From the NCBI GenBank assembly GCA_965216955.1, contig CBDCGV010000011.1:310001-374000 (forward strand): a stretch of DNA of 64,000 nt, read 5' to 3'. This DNA is from CBDCGV01 sp965216955 (GTDB taxonomy: Bacteria; Bacteroidota; Bacteroidia; Chitinophagales; JADIYW01). Positions 46,167 to 55,706 of this stretch are shown here, piece after piece; position 1 is the first letter of the stretch, and each line of letters starts with the position of its first letter. The position numbers were made by a program, and so were the translations under genes. Under the pieces are notes generated by a model that saw nothing but the letters and a program-made list of their open reading frames with translations, searched no databases and was not told the origin of the DNA.

Positions 46167-46739
46167 ATGAAAAAGTTGATATTGTTTCTGTTTGTTGGAG
46201 TGCTCTTTTTCTCCTCTTGTAGGAAGGAAAGTGCTGACAATCTTTTTTCCATTGAAATAACGAATAACGGTGTCGTCAATAGCTTTGTTACTATTGCCCC
46301 TAGTGGACTTAAAGCCGCCAGTATTGCCGCCGTTTTTGCAAGTGATGACAATAGATATGCTGTTTCAGTTTTTACCCCTGAAGCTGATTCAGTGAAAAAC
46401 TATATTCTTGAAGAAGAACTTAACCAAAACACCATCGACAAGATTATTAATAATTTGGAACCAAGCAATGCTAGTGCTTTGCAGCAATTGATTAACAATA
46501 TTAAAAAGCTAAATGGTTCTATTGTTTTATTAGATCAAGGAACACTTACAGATAACTCTGATGACATCATTTATATTTCAGTAAGTGGCAATATTGAAAT
46601 TTTAGAATTTACAGATAATCAAATTACGGGATCCTTTAATTGTGTTGCTGCACCAATCGGTGATGCCGCGTCAGGAAATTTAGAAAACTCAATAGCTCTC
46701 TCTGGACAATTTAGTGAAGTAATTTATACTTCTCTATAA
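46167..46739 (+). CDS. Hypothetical lipoprotein
   Basis: A 190-residue lipoprotein with leader MKKLILFLFVGVLFFSSC. The mature part is mixed alpha/beta with an Asn-rich central helix (NNLEPSNASALQQLINNI) and beta strands near the C-terminus (NIEILEFTDNQITGSFNCVA). No known domain recognised. It ends the plus-strand run and overlaps by 6 bases the 3' end of the convergent PhyH gene. Confidence 0.7.
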   Translation: MKKLILFLFVGVLFFSSCRKESADNLFSIEITNNGVVNSFVTIAPSGLKAASIAAVFASDDNRYAVSVFTPEADSVKNYILEEELNQNTIDKIINNLEPSNASALQQLINNIKKLNGSIVLLDQGTLTDNSDDIIYISVSGNIEILEFTDNQITGSFNCVAAPIGDAASGNLENSIALSGQFSEVIYTSL

Positions 46740-47702
46740 TTGACCTAATTCTTGTAAAATCTGTTTATCAAATATTGCTGGTCTTTGTGAAATTTCATGA
46801 TAAGCTATCGCCCCTTTCGCATAATAATGGCAGACCATACTTTTCCTAGTTGCGTTCTGTTTTTTTACAGGAGAACCTCCATGAATTAAGTTTGCATGCC
46901 AAATCAAAACATCGCCTTTCTTTGCCATAAAAACTTTTCTCTTTAAATCATTTTTCTGAATCATCTTTTCAAGTGTATATTCATACCTACTGTTTAAATC
47001 ACTATCTATCCAAAGTTTACTATATCGAGCTCCACCTACAGAATCTATATTCAAATAAGTTAATTTATGAGATCCAGGGTAATAAAATAAGGGACCATTT
47101 TCATCTCTAATATCTTCTAAAGCAATCCATGCAGCAATCATGTTGCCCTTGGGAAAAGTAGACATATGAAAAGCATCTGCATGTGCTTTTTGCTCACTTC
47201 CATTTAAGAAATTAATGGTCTGAAAAGGAATAATTTCTTGCCCCAATAACAAAGAAAGCACCTCTAATAAGTTAGCATGCATAAAAAAAGACCTTGCTTT
47301 TTTTGACCACTTATACGCCTGCATTATTTTGGACTGGGTATAATTAAAATTTAAGATGCGCTTCTTTAATAAAAAATCTATTTCACCATTTAATTGATCT
47401 ATTTCATCGGTTTTAAAGAAGTTTTCTAAAATCAAAAACCCATTGTTGTGCCAACTATTAAGCATTTCCTTCGATCGATCTGAAATCGTCAACAAATCCC
47501 TCTTCTTAAATCCAAACTTGTTCTCGTCTAAACCTAAAAAGTCTCGACTGCAAATAGGGTAATAAATACTTTTATTAACCCCGTATTTCTTGTAGAGCTT
47601 TATATTTCTTTTTAAAACCCTCCTATTTAAAAAATTGTTGAGTACATAAACTGGTTTCAGGCTTCTTAAACTTCCATTATATTTCTCTATCCATTTTTTC
47701 AT
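46734..47702 (-). CDS. Phytanoyl-CoA dioxygenase (PhyH) family protein
   Basis: A 322-residue cytoplasmic Fe(II)/2-oxoglutarate oxygenase of the PhyH superfamily. After a basic ~80-residue N-terminal region, the double-stranded beta-helix carries the metal-binding HxD (KAHADAFHM), the distal His in WHANLIHGGSP, and the 2-oxoglutarate-binding Arg in TRKSMVCHYY. ENGPLFYYPGSHKL is a typical family segment. The family hydroxylates lipids, amino acids or small metabolites; the substrate here is unknown. It is divergent from the tiny Lys-rich gene (47 bases between starts) and convergent with the lipoprotein gene. Confidence 0.85.
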   Translation of the reverse strand: MKKWIEKYNGSLRSLKPVYVLNNFLNRRVLKRNIKLYKKYGVNKSIYYPICSRDFLGLDENKFGFKKRDLLTISDRSKEMLNSWHNNGFLILENFFKTDEIDQLNGEIDFLLKKRILNFNYTQSKIMQAYKWSKKARSFFMHANLLEVLSLLLGQEIIPFQTINFLNGSEQKAHADAFHMSTFPKGNMIAAWIALEDIRDENGPLFYYPGSHKLTYLNIDSVGGARYSKLWIDSDLNSRYEYTLEKMIQKNDLKRKVFMAKKGDVLIWHANLIHGGSPVKKQNATRKSMVCHYYAKGAIAYHEISQRPAIFDKQILQELGQL

Positions 47703-47749
47703 ACTACATTAGAAGGAACTAATTACGCTTCTAGTTTATTTATTAAGAT

Positions 47750-47944
47750 ATGACAAAGAAAAAAAAGCAAGACAAAAAAAAGAAAAAGATTGAAAAAACT
47801 TTAAAAGACAAAAGTTCTACCAAAGAAAACACGGAATTGCCTATTATACCTTATGAAGACCCTCTGGAGGGGATACAAAAAAATCATGCCTTAGAAAAGC
47901 TCATCGAAGAAAACCCTAACAAGCTAATTGGTTGTGGAGGATAA
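47750..47944 (+). CDS. Tiny Lys-rich protein ending in GCGG
   Basis: A 64-residue protein with ATG at 47750. The first half is almost solid lysine (MTKKKKQDKKKKKIEKTLKD); the second has ELPIIPYEDPLEGIQKN and ends NKLIGCGG. The conserved-looking second half and clean ATG argue for a real gene. It has no signal peptide or membrane segment. The lysine run suggests nucleic-acid or membrane-surface contact; the terminal Cys-Gly-Gly could be a modification or metal site. Both are guesses. It is divergent from the PhyH gene. Confidence 0.6.
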   Translation: MTKKKKQDKKKKKIEKTLKDKSSTKENTELPIIPYEDPLEGIQKNHALEKLIEENPNKLIGCGG

Positions 47945-48002
47945 AATAAATTCATCCCCCACTTGAACTTTAATTATTTAGCCTCTCTGAAAGACAAAAG
48001 GT

Positions 48003-49880
48003 TTAATCGGTAATTAAAACCTTTTGTGTGCTTATTTCTGCTCCATCTACACTAAGCTGAAGTAAATACATTCCTGTATTCACATTACTTACATTAAATA
48101 GGTCAATTGACGTTGCTGCCTGTAAATTAACTACTCCTAATTTAACAGTCTTGCCCATAAAATCTATAAGTCTTACGGTAACGTTCTCAAATTCCTCACC
48201 AATATATGCTAGGCTAATTTTATCGGAAGTTGGATTAGGGTATACGCGTGCAATTTCATCATTGGAAGGGAAAATATCCAATGCCTCCAAGTTTATTCCT
48301 GAACTTTTACCTCCAGAATTATTTAATGTAAAAGCATTCCATCCAGACCAATCAGAAACACCAATATCGCCACATAAAGATCTTGCTCTAACTTCATAAG
48401 TCAAAAATGGGAACAATGAAAAAGTTCTAAAGCTATTTGCCGGTGCTGTTATTTGTCTTGTCTTTTTTACTAAGCCTAAACCTCCTCTTAATCGTCCTTC
48501 AAATTGATATTTCACAGCACTTTGTACTTCCTCCCAACCAATGGTTGTTTGCGTCCATGTAGTATTTGAAAAAGTAATATTTTGAGGCGGATCACAAGAG
48601 CACTCTGGACCTACAGTTGTAAAAGTTATTATACCAGAAGTTGCCATTGTTCCTAAGCTATCAGTACAATCAGAAGTTATTTGTATTTCATATACGGTGC
48701 AACCTGTTAACCCTGTTAGTGTAATACTATTGCTCGTGGTAGATCCAGCATTTGCCCATGCTCCGTTGGGTTCTCTAATTTCTACAGTATAAGCATTCCC
48801 ATAATAAGCTCCTGTAAATGTTACTTCGGCTGTAGTTTCATCCGCATCTACATCAATTGCTTTAGGACCCGTACAAGTCGGATTAAGTGTCCCACATCCA
48901 TTCGATGATCTTAATGCAAAACGAGCCCCTCCATTATTTAAAACTGCTCGCATTCTGTTTTTTTGTCCTTCAGTAAACATGGTCATACAGTTGTCATCGG
49001 TATAGTCCATATAATTTTGAACATTATCTCTGGTGTTACACGATTTATGATTTACAGGACATCCTGAATTAGAATCGTCTGATTTAGGGGTATCCCCTAC
49101 AAAGTCATCAGCAGAGCAATTTCCGTCTCCCCAAATATGTCTTAAGTTTAACCAATGGCCAACTTCGTGAGTAGCAGTTCTTCCTAGATCAGAAGGGAAT
49201 TGCAAATAAAACCCAGACCCTTTTTGCTTACTTCCAAAAAATTGTGGTGCAACAACAATACCGTCTGTACTCGCTCCCCCCCCAGGAAATTGTGCATATC
49301 CCAAAATGGTTCCAAGGACGCCTGATTGAATATTTCCAACCCAAATATTTAAATATTCATCTCTTGGCCACGCTAGAGAACCTCCACTCTTTGGTTTTTT
49401 AATTGCATCATTTGTTCCCCACTCGTTTCGAGTCGTTTGTTTTCTTATGATTCCTGTTGTTGGATTTCCGTCTGGATCTACAGAGGCTAAACAAAATTCA
49501 ATTTCTACGTCAGCAATTCTGTCTTGGAAATCTGTAACTGTATTACCAACATTTGCGTTTAACTTTCTAAAGTCTTCATTCAATACATCAATTTGAGATT
49601 GAATTTGCGCATCAGATATATTTTGTTGCGCTGTTTTCCAAAGAACATGCACTACTACAGGAATAGTAACTACATCTGGCACATTTCTCTGATTAGAGAA
49701 TTTGCCCTGTGTTTCTATAAAATTTCGTGTTTGCGCTTCAATTTTTCTTAGATTTCTAGAGTACTCATCATCTGATTCTATCAACTCTAAATGTTTATCA
49801 TGAGTAGCACATTTTTTTTGAGCTTGAGAGAAATTAAGCGTAAAAAGAACGGCCGTAAAGAGTGTCAATAAGCTTTTCAT
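48003..49880 (-). CDS. M43 (pappalysin-like) zinc metalloprotease, T9SS-secreted
   Basis: A 625-residue secreted protease. Signal peptide to NFSQA; a propeptide-like region to about residue 110; then the metzincin catalytic domain with HEVGHWLNLRHIWGD (zinc ligands, around residue 240) and a Met-turn near NYMDYTDDNCMTMF. Cysteines around CSADDF and NSGCPVNHKSCNT likely form disulfides, as in M43. Two fibronectin III-like domains follow, and the end is a type A T9SS sorting domain (VYPNPTSDKISL ... GMYLLQLSVDG...STQKVLI), so it should cross the outer membrane by T9SS and be anchored or released. M43 relatives (cytophagalysin, ulilysin) degrade proteins. Confidence 0.92.
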   Translation of the reverse strand: MKSLLTLFTAVLFTLNFSQAQKKCATHDKHLELIESDDEYSRNLRKIEAQTRNFIETQGKFSNQRNVPDVVTIPVVVHVLWKTAQQNISDAQIQSQIDVLNEDFRKLNANVGNTVTDFQDRIADVEIEFCLASVDPDGNPTTGIIRKQTTRNEWGTNDAIKKPKSGGSLAWPRDEYLNIWVGNIQSGVLGTILGYAQFPGGGASTDGIVVAPQFFGSKQKGSGFYLQFPSDLGRTATHEVGHWLNLRHIWGDGNCSADDFVGDTPKSDDSNSGCPVNHKSCNTRDNVQNYMDYTDDNCMTMFTEGQKNRMRAVLNNGGARFALRSSNGCGTLNPTCTGPKAIDVDADETTAEVTFTGAYYGNAYTVEIREPNGAWANAGSTTSNSITLTGLTGCTVYEIQITSDCTDSLGTMATSGIITFTTVGPECSCDPPQNITFSNTTWTQTTIGWEEVQSAVKYQFEGRLRGGLGLVKKTRQITAPANSFRTFSLFPFLTYEVRARSLCGDIGVSDWSGWNAFTLNNSGGKSSGINLEALDIFPSNDEIARVYPNPTSDKISLAYIGEEFENVTVRLIDFMGKTVKLGVVNLQAATSIDLFNVSNVNTGMYLLQLSVDGAEISTQKVLITD

Positions 49881-49921
49881 AACTTTTACTTTTTTGTTTC
49901 AGTAACTGCAAAGATATGAAA

Positions 49922-52900
49922 TTACTCGCTTATCTGTTCTAACAAATCTTCAAGTAACAATTTTGCAAAAGTTACATTCTTAACATTTTCAAAAACAAGT
50001 AACAAATGTTTTGGTGTTTGTTTTAATGTACTTCTTCTATTTTGCTTTTGAACATAGTTTAGAACCAACTGGAATATCGCTGACTCGTAATAAGGAGAGT
50101 CTTGTTTGCTAATAAAGTAACATCTTAATTTTTTTCTTTTTAGACTTAGTCTTTCAAATCCAATTTTTTTGGCAAGCCATCTCAATCTAAGACCGTTAAA
50201 GAGTTCCTCCACCGCATGAGGAAGTGGGCCAAAACGATCTATCATTTTTGTTTTAAAAGTCAATAAATGTTCCTCCTCTGAAAGATTGTCCATTTCTGTA
50301 TATAATCGCAATCGCTCTTCTCCATTAGTAACATAACTTTGTGGAATTAGCATTTCTACATCTGTATCAATTTGACAATCATTTACAAACTCTTCTTTAG
50401 ACGCAATTTCTTCTTTAAAAAGTTCCTTAAACTCAGTGTACTTTAATTCTTGTATGGCTTCATCAAGTATTTTATGATACATATCAAACCCTATATCTGC
50501 AATGAAACCACTTTGTTCTGCACCTAATAAATTCCCTGCACCCCTAATATCCATATCTCGCATGGCAATATTAAACCCGCTGCCTAAGTCTGAAAATTCT
50601 TCCAAAGTTTTTAGACGTCTCCTTGCATCAGTTGTTAAAGTACTCATTGGAGGACTAAACAAATAACAAAATGCCTTTTTATTAGACCTGCCGACCCTTC
50701 CTCTTAGCTGATGCAAGTCACTTAAACCAAAATGATGTGCATTGTTAATAATGATGGTATTCGCATTGGGAATATCAAGACCTGATTCAACAATATTTGT
50801 ACTCAATAAAAGATCAAATTTTCCATCAATAAAATCTAACATTTTAGACTCTAACTTTTTACCATCCATTTGTCCATGAGCTACTTCTATTTCAATATTG
50901 GGAAGAATTTTTTTAAGCATTATTTCAATTTCAACAATATCCTTTATTCTATTATGAACGAAAAAAACTTGCCCTCCACGATATACTTCATACTCTATGG
51001 CTTCTTTTATTAACCTATGATCAAATGGGTGTACTTCTGTCGTAACCGGTTGCCGATTAGGCGGAGGTGTTTGCATAATAGAAAAATCTCGTGCACCCAT
51101 TAGAGAAAATTTAAGTGTACGAGGAATTGGAGTAGCTGTAAGAGTAAGCGTATCAATATTTACGGCGAGTGAACGCAATTTTTCTTTTGCACCAACACCA
51201 AACTTTTGCTCTTCGTCGATTATTAAAAGGCCAAGGTTCTTAAACATCGTTTTTTTTCCTAACAAAGCATGTGTGCCAATAACAATATCTATTGTACCAT
51301 CTGCGAGTCCCTTTAATGTTTCATTTTTCTGTTTTGTTGTTTTAAACCTATTGAGATAATCTACCGTGCATGGATAATTTTCTAGTCTTTTTGAAAATGT
51401 TTTATAATGTTGCAACGCTAAAATAGTTGTCGGAACAAGCACAGCTACTTGCTTATTATCAGCTACCGCTTTGAAAGCTGCCCTAATGGCTACTTCTGTT
51501 TTTCCAAAACCGACATCTCCACAAACCAATCTATCCATGGGAACATTTTTTTCCATGTCAGCTTTCACACTTTGTGTTGCCTTTAATTGATCTGGAGTAT
51601 CCTCATAGATAAATGATGCTTCCAATTCATCTTGTAAATAAGAGTCTTCTGAAAACTGAAAGCCCACTTGCGCTTTCCTTTTGGCATACAATGCAATAAG
51701 CTCTTTTGCAATGTCTCTTACCTTGCGTTTTGTTTTTCTTTTAAGATTTTGCCATGCATCAGAACCTAGTTTATTGATTCTTGGAACCTGTCCTTCTTTT
51801 CCAGAATATTTCGAAATCTTATGAAGTGAATTGATATTTACATACAGCAAATCATTATTCTGATATTTTAATCGTACCGCTTCTTGCTGCTGCCCATTTA
51901 CTTCTATTCTTTCTAACCCAGAAAAAACACCTACTCCATGGTCTATATGCGTAACGTAATCGCCAGGTTGTAAATCTCGCAAAGCTTTAATCGACAAAGC
52001 CTTCGATTTATTGTATCCTTGTTTTAAGGTATATTTATGAAAACGGTTAAATATTTGATGATCTGTATAACAAACTAATTTTAGATCCCTATCTACAAAT
52101 CCAACAGAAAGTGCTTTAGAAACAGGGTGGAATTGAACTTCTTTTCCCGAGTCCTCAAAAATATGGTAAAACCTTTCTATTTGCTTTACATTTTCTGTAA
52201 ACAGAAAGTTCAAAGTATTATTGAGTGTATTCCCATTTAAATCACTAATCAATAAATCAAAATTTCGATTAAAGTTGGGCTGTGGAGTAGCATCAAAATC
52301 AATTACTTTAAGCGCAGTTGTTCTTGTATCCTTTTTGAAATAAATTTTTTGATATTTATTAAAATGCTCAAGGATGTTTTCTTTTTTTTCAAACACAGCG
52401 TCTATTTTTTGCTGTTTAAAGGGGTGGTCCTCGTCAACATCGACTAACTCAAGTCTACTAAACTCCTCTAATGCTTTTTCATATAAGTTTTGCAGCAAAT
52501 CTTTTGTGATTGAAAAGTCATTCACCCAAATGATTAGGTTTTCTGGTGTAAAATCAAAAATTGTAGCATTTAATTCTTTACTAAACTGTGTATTTATATC
52601 GGGAATTATGGTAAGCTCTTTAATTCTCTTTTTTGAAAGTTGACTTTCAGGGTCAAAAGTTCTCAAGCTTTCTACTTCATCATCAAAAAGCTCCACTCGA
52701 TATGGAAAGTCATTCCCAAAAGAAAATATATCTACAATGCCTCCTCTTATTGAAAACTCCCCGGGTTCATAAACAAAATCTGTTCTCTTAAAACCATATT
52801 CTACCAATAAATCAACAATAAAATCTACATCTAATTTTTCTCCAACATTCATATGAATGATGTTCTCACTCAATTTTTTAGCCTCCACAATTTTCTCAAC

Positions 52901-53287
52901 AAGGGCCTCTGGATAAGAAACAATTATTTCTCCTCTGGTTTGACTATGCATTAACCTATTTAAAGTTTCTGTGCGAAGTCGAATGTTGTTTTTATTTACT
53001 TCTTCAAATTGACCTACTTTTTTGAACGAATCTGGAAAGAAAAGAATATCCTTCTTCTCCAATAAGTTGCTTATATCATTTTCGAAATATGCGGCTTCCT
53101 CTTTGTCATTCAAAATAAATAAATGGCTTCTGCCAACTTCTTTAAATATGGTAGAGGAGATCATTGCCTTTTGCGACCCAATAAGCCCTTGTGTAATAAT
53201 GGAAGATTCTTGACCCTTTAAAAAGTCAATCAGTGCTCTAACATTGGGTGATTGAGCATATAATTGTAATAGGTCGCTTAGCTGCAT
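49922..53287 (-). CDS. mfd: Transcription-repair coupling factor Mfd
   Basis: ATP-dependent translocase that removes stalled RNA polymerase from damaged DNA and recruits UvrA. It has 1121 residues with the usual layout: UvrB-like N-terminal modules (YPEALVEKIV, FVYEPGEFSIRGGIVDIF); the CarD-like RNA-polymerase-interacting domain (LRDLQPGDYVTHIDHGVGVF); a RecG-like helicase core with Walker A CGDVGFGKTEVAI and DEEQKFG box; QLRGRVGRS; and the TRCF C-terminal domain. Its ATG overlaps the stop of the upstream 327-residue gene by one base, so translation is coupled. Nothing truncated. Confidence 0.96.
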   Translation of the reverse strand: MQLSDLLQLYAQSPNVRALIDFLKGQESSIITQGLIGSQKAMISSTIFKEVGRSHLFILNDKEEAAYFENDISNLLEKKDILFFPDSFKKVGQFEEVNKNNIRLRTETLNRLMHSQTRGEIIVSYPEALVEKIVEAKKLSENIIHMNVGEKLDVDFIVDLLVEYGFKRTDFVYEPGEFSIRGGIVDIFSFGNDFPYRVELFDDEVESLRTFDPESQLSKKRIKELTIIPDINTQFSKELNATIFDFTPENLIIWVNDFSITKDLLQNLYEKALEEFSRLELVDVDEDHPFKQQKIDAVFEKKENILEHFNKYQKIYFKKDTRTTALKVIDFDATPQPNFNRNFDLLISDLNGNTLNNTLNFLFTENVKQIERFYHIFEDSGKEVQFHPVSKALSVGFVDRDLKLVCYTDHQIFNRFHKYTLKQGYNKSKALSIKALRDLQPGDYVTHIDHGVGVFSGLERIEVNGQQQEAVRLKYQNNDLLYVNINSLHKISKYSGKEGQVPRINKLGSDAWQNLKRKTKRKVRDIAKELIALYAKRKAQVGFQFSEDSYLQDELEASFIYEDTPDQLKATQSVKADMEKNVPMDRLVCGDVGFGKTEVAIRAAFKAVADNKQVAVLVPTTILALQHYKTFSKRLENYPCTVDYLNRFKTTKQKNETLKGLADGTIDIVIGTHALLGKKTMFKNLGLLIIDEEQKFGVGAKEKLRSLAVNIDTLTLTATPIPRTLKFSLMGARDFSIMQTPPPNRQPVTTEVHPFDHRLIKEAIEYEVYRGGQVFFVHNRIKDIVEIEIMLKKILPNIEIEVAHGQMDGKKLESKMLDFIDGKFDLLLSTNIVESGLDIPNANTIIINNAHHFGLSDLHQLRGRVGRSNKKAFCYLFSPPMSTLTTDARRRLKTLEEFSDLGSGFNIAMRDMDIRGAGNLLGAEQSGFIADIGFDMYHKILDEAIQELKYTEFKELFKEEIASKEEFVNDCQIDTDVEMLIPQSYVTNGEERLRLYTEMDNLSEEEHLLTFKTKMIDRFGPLPHAVEELFNGLRLRWLAKKIGFERLSLKRKKLRCYFISKQDSPYYESAIFQLVLNYVQKQNRRSTLKQTPKHLLLVFENVKNVTFAKLLLEDLLEQISE

Positions 53288-54270
53288 TATTCGTAAATCA
53301 CAAATTCATCAAAGAAATATTCATGCTCCCATGCAGTTGCTTTTCTTTTGTTGCTTTTAATCATTAATTGATAAAGTCTGTTATTTACCAAATACGTACG
53401 CAGTTTGTAATTATAGAATTGATCTCTAAAAACATATTCTTCACATGGGTAATTATATATAGTCAAAGGCAAATGATACAACAGAGCACTATTATGTAAA
53501 TCGTCTATTTGCTCCAAAACTTTATCTCTAATAATTAATGGATTGGGTTCGTTTTCATAATCTCGATAAGTAATAATATAGTTGATTCCACCTTCATTCT
53601 CCAAAGCTTTACTATTCAAATTGTAAGACGCCTTGCTCTTTTTAACAAAAAAGTTTTTATCTAAAGGCTTTTCTGGAAACTTTATGTTGAATTTACCCTC
53701 CTTTATTTCGAGCCATTCCTTCAGGCTTTTAACAGCTATTTGCTCCGTTTCCTTTTCGATTGTAGCAGGGATAGTATAACTTTCTAAAAAATAATTGAAC
53801 ACTTCATTCTCTTGATTCGCAAATGCTGAAACTTTAAAAGCATACCCTTTGAAATAAAAAAAATCAGCATTCAAAAATTGTCCATTTAAAGTCTGGTATT
53901 TTACTCTAAAAATTTTGGTGTCCTCCTTTTTTAATCTACTCTTATCAATGATTTTAGCACCATACTGTAATCCTGTTTGCTCTTGCCATTGATTAATCAG
54001 CATCTCTATATCCTTCGTTTTAACAACTCCCGTTTTAAAAAAAGAGAAAATAAGCTCTGTTTCACTATCTGTTTTACAGATGTATTTACTGGTTTCTTTT
54101 GCTCCTCCAACTGCATAAAACTCTCCTTTTTGATAACTAATTTGATCGGGAAAAAATACTTTTACTTCTGTTGCTTCTTCAACAACCGGCAACCAGCTTT
54201 TATTAGATTCCTGAGCCTCTGCTAAAACAAACAGGCACAATATTAGTGATATCGTAAATATGCGCTTCAT
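53287..54270 (-). CDS. Secreted hypothetical protein coupled to mfd
   Basis: A 327-residue exported protein: signal peptide MKRIFTISLILCLFVLAEA-Q. The mature part looks like two tandem alpha/beta domains of similar design. Each has an early FP strand (KVFFPDQISYQKGEFY; KFNIKFPEKPL), a central helix and a late Tyr-rich strand (NADFFYFKGYAFKVSAF; YKLRTYLVNNRLYQLMI), like PsbP/Mog1-type duplications. I recognise no named family. It overlaps mfd by one base and is divergent from the cytochrome-MORN gene by 80 bases. Confidence 0.75.
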   Translation of the reverse strand: MKRIFTISLILCLFVLAEAQESNKSWLPVVEEATEVKVFFPDQISYQKGEFYAVGGAKETSKYICKTDSETELIFSFFKTGVVKTKDIEMLINQWQEQTGLQYGAKIIDKSRLKKEDTKIFRVKYQTLNGQFLNADFFYFKGYAFKVSAFANQENEVFNYFLESYTIPATIEKETEQIAVKSLKEWLEIKEGKFNIKFPEKPLDKNFFVKKSKASYNLNSKALENEGGINYIITYRDYENEPNPLIIRDKVLEQIDDLHNSALLYHLPLTIYNYPCEEYVFRDQFYNYKLRTYLVNNRLYQLMIKSNKRKATAWEHEYFFDEFVIYE

Positions 54271-54350
54271 TAATGTCGTAAATATAAGATTATGAAAGGT
54301 TCTGTGCGATAAAAATCCTCTATGTTAATTTAATATTTAAATTTGCTTTC

Positions 54351-55679
54351 GTGAAAAGAAATTACTATTTAAAATTATTGTTGGTATTACTTGCTATTAA
54401 TTTGCATTGCAATGGTCAAATAAGAGTAATTGAGAGGATCGTAGAGAACCCAGAAACAACAGAGGTAAAAACATATTATAAAACGCAATACAAAGGTGAC
54501 CTTTTGTTCCAAAAACACTGTACTTCATGTCATTCTTTTGATGAAAGAGTAATTGGTGCACCCTTAAGAGATATTCACTTAATAAGAGATTTTGACTGGT
54601 TAAGGACTTTTTTATCCAACCCTCAAAAATTAGACGTTAGTGACGATGCTATTTCAAGGGCATATAAAGCAGAGTATGGTAGTATTACTCACGAAACGAA
54701 TCAATCACTTTCTATTACGGATATTGAAAACATTATTTTATTCATCCAAGAAGAAAGTGATGGTGCAGATTTTGATCAAAGCAGATTAAAAGAAGATTAC
54801 ATCGCTTTTGAGAAAAACATTGATATAAAAACAGGTGATTATAGATATTACCATCCCAATGGCAAACTTTCTCACCATTATATTTATAATAATGGCCTAC
54901 CTTGGAAGGTTGTTGAAGTAAACGATCCCTTTGGCGTTCCAGTACAAAAGGGGACATTAAACAATGGTAGTGGCACATTATATATTTACGACGAATATGG
55001 GAACAAAGAAAGTGTTACTACTTTTAGAAATGGATTTAGAAATGGTGAATACAAACAATACTTTGACGGTGGAAAAATTGAGCTGTTAGGTTTCTACAAT
55101 GACGGAAAGGCCAACGGCACCTGGACCTATTTCTATCCTTCTGGAGAAGTTAAAAACTATTTAAGGTATGTAGATGGGCGCATTGTTTCAAATCAAGATG
55201 ACACTAAAAATGACAAATATCAGCGTGGTGTTGCCGATCAACGCCTAGCGAATACCGCAAGCGCCGTGATCAATACGCCTGTTACTTCCAACAAAGAATG
55301 TGTGCAAATGTTTCCTTACAATAAAGCTTTGTTTGTTGCTGAACCAAGCGCTTCGGATGCAACATTTACTGCCTTAGGAGATAAGTTTTTCCAAACCATG
55401 TTGGCAGACACTTTTGACGAATTGTATTTGAATGCCACTTCTAACTTTAAAAAATACCACCCTCCTGTAATTTTAGATATGTATAAAAAAGAGTTAAGCA
55501 ATTATGGTAAAATGAACTATTATCGCTTAGATAAAACTGCCGCCACAACAGACAACAGCATTGTTTTACTTACCTATATTGTTACTTATTCAAGTATACA
55601 CGTTGAACTTAACTTAAACTACATAAGAAGTAATGGCGGCTACCAATTGGATGGATGGAGCTATGAAGTCGTTCAGTAG
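54351..55679 (+). CDS. c-type cytochrome fused to MORN/YwqK-like repeats
   Basis: A 442-residue exported protein starting at GTG 54351 with signal peptide (YLKLLLVLLAINLHCNGQ). Residues 48-135 are a class I cytochrome c: haem attachment CTSCH (57-61), and a C-terminal helix SITDIENIILFIQEE. There is no methionine between residues 2 and 319, so the usual Met axial ligand is missing; H114 occupies about the right place. Residues ~165-280 are MORN_2/YwqK-like repeats (FRNGFRNGEYKQYFDGGKIE, FYNDGKANGTWTYFYPSGEV). The last ~115 residues form an alpha/beta domain (DTFDELYLNATSNFKKYHPP) resembling DUF3887/NTF2-like folds. A periplasmic or surface redox role is likely; no oxidase genes are near. Confidence 0.8.
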   Translation: MKRNYYLKLLLVLLAINLHCNGQIRVIERIVENPETTEVKTYYKTQYKGDLLFQKHCTSCHSFDERVIGAPLRDIHLIRDFDWLRTFLSNPQKLDVSDDAISRAYKAEYGSITHETNQSLSITDIENIILFIQEESDGADFDQSRLKEDYIAFEKNIDIKTGDYRYYHPNGKLSHHYIYNNGLPWKVVEVNDPFGVPVQKGTLNNGSGTLYIYDEYGNKESVTTFRNGFRNGEYKQYFDGGKIELLGFYNDGKANGTWTYFYPSGEVKNYLRYVDGRIVSNQDDTKNDKYQRGVADQRLANTASAVINTPVTSNKECVQMFPYNKALFVAEPSASDATFTALGDKFFQTMLADTFDELYLNATSNFKKYHPPVILDMYKKELSNYGKMNYYRLDKTAATTDNSIVLLTYIVTYSSIHVELNLNYIRSNGGYQLDGWSYEVVQ

Positions 55680-55706
55680 GAAATATATGATTTCCTTTCT
55701 TGCTAC

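Noticed and set aside
47996..48026. Imperfect hairpin around AAAAGGTTTAAT / ATTAAAACCTTTT
   Set aside because: Overlaps the coding end of the M43 protease and has a bulge; probably incidental.
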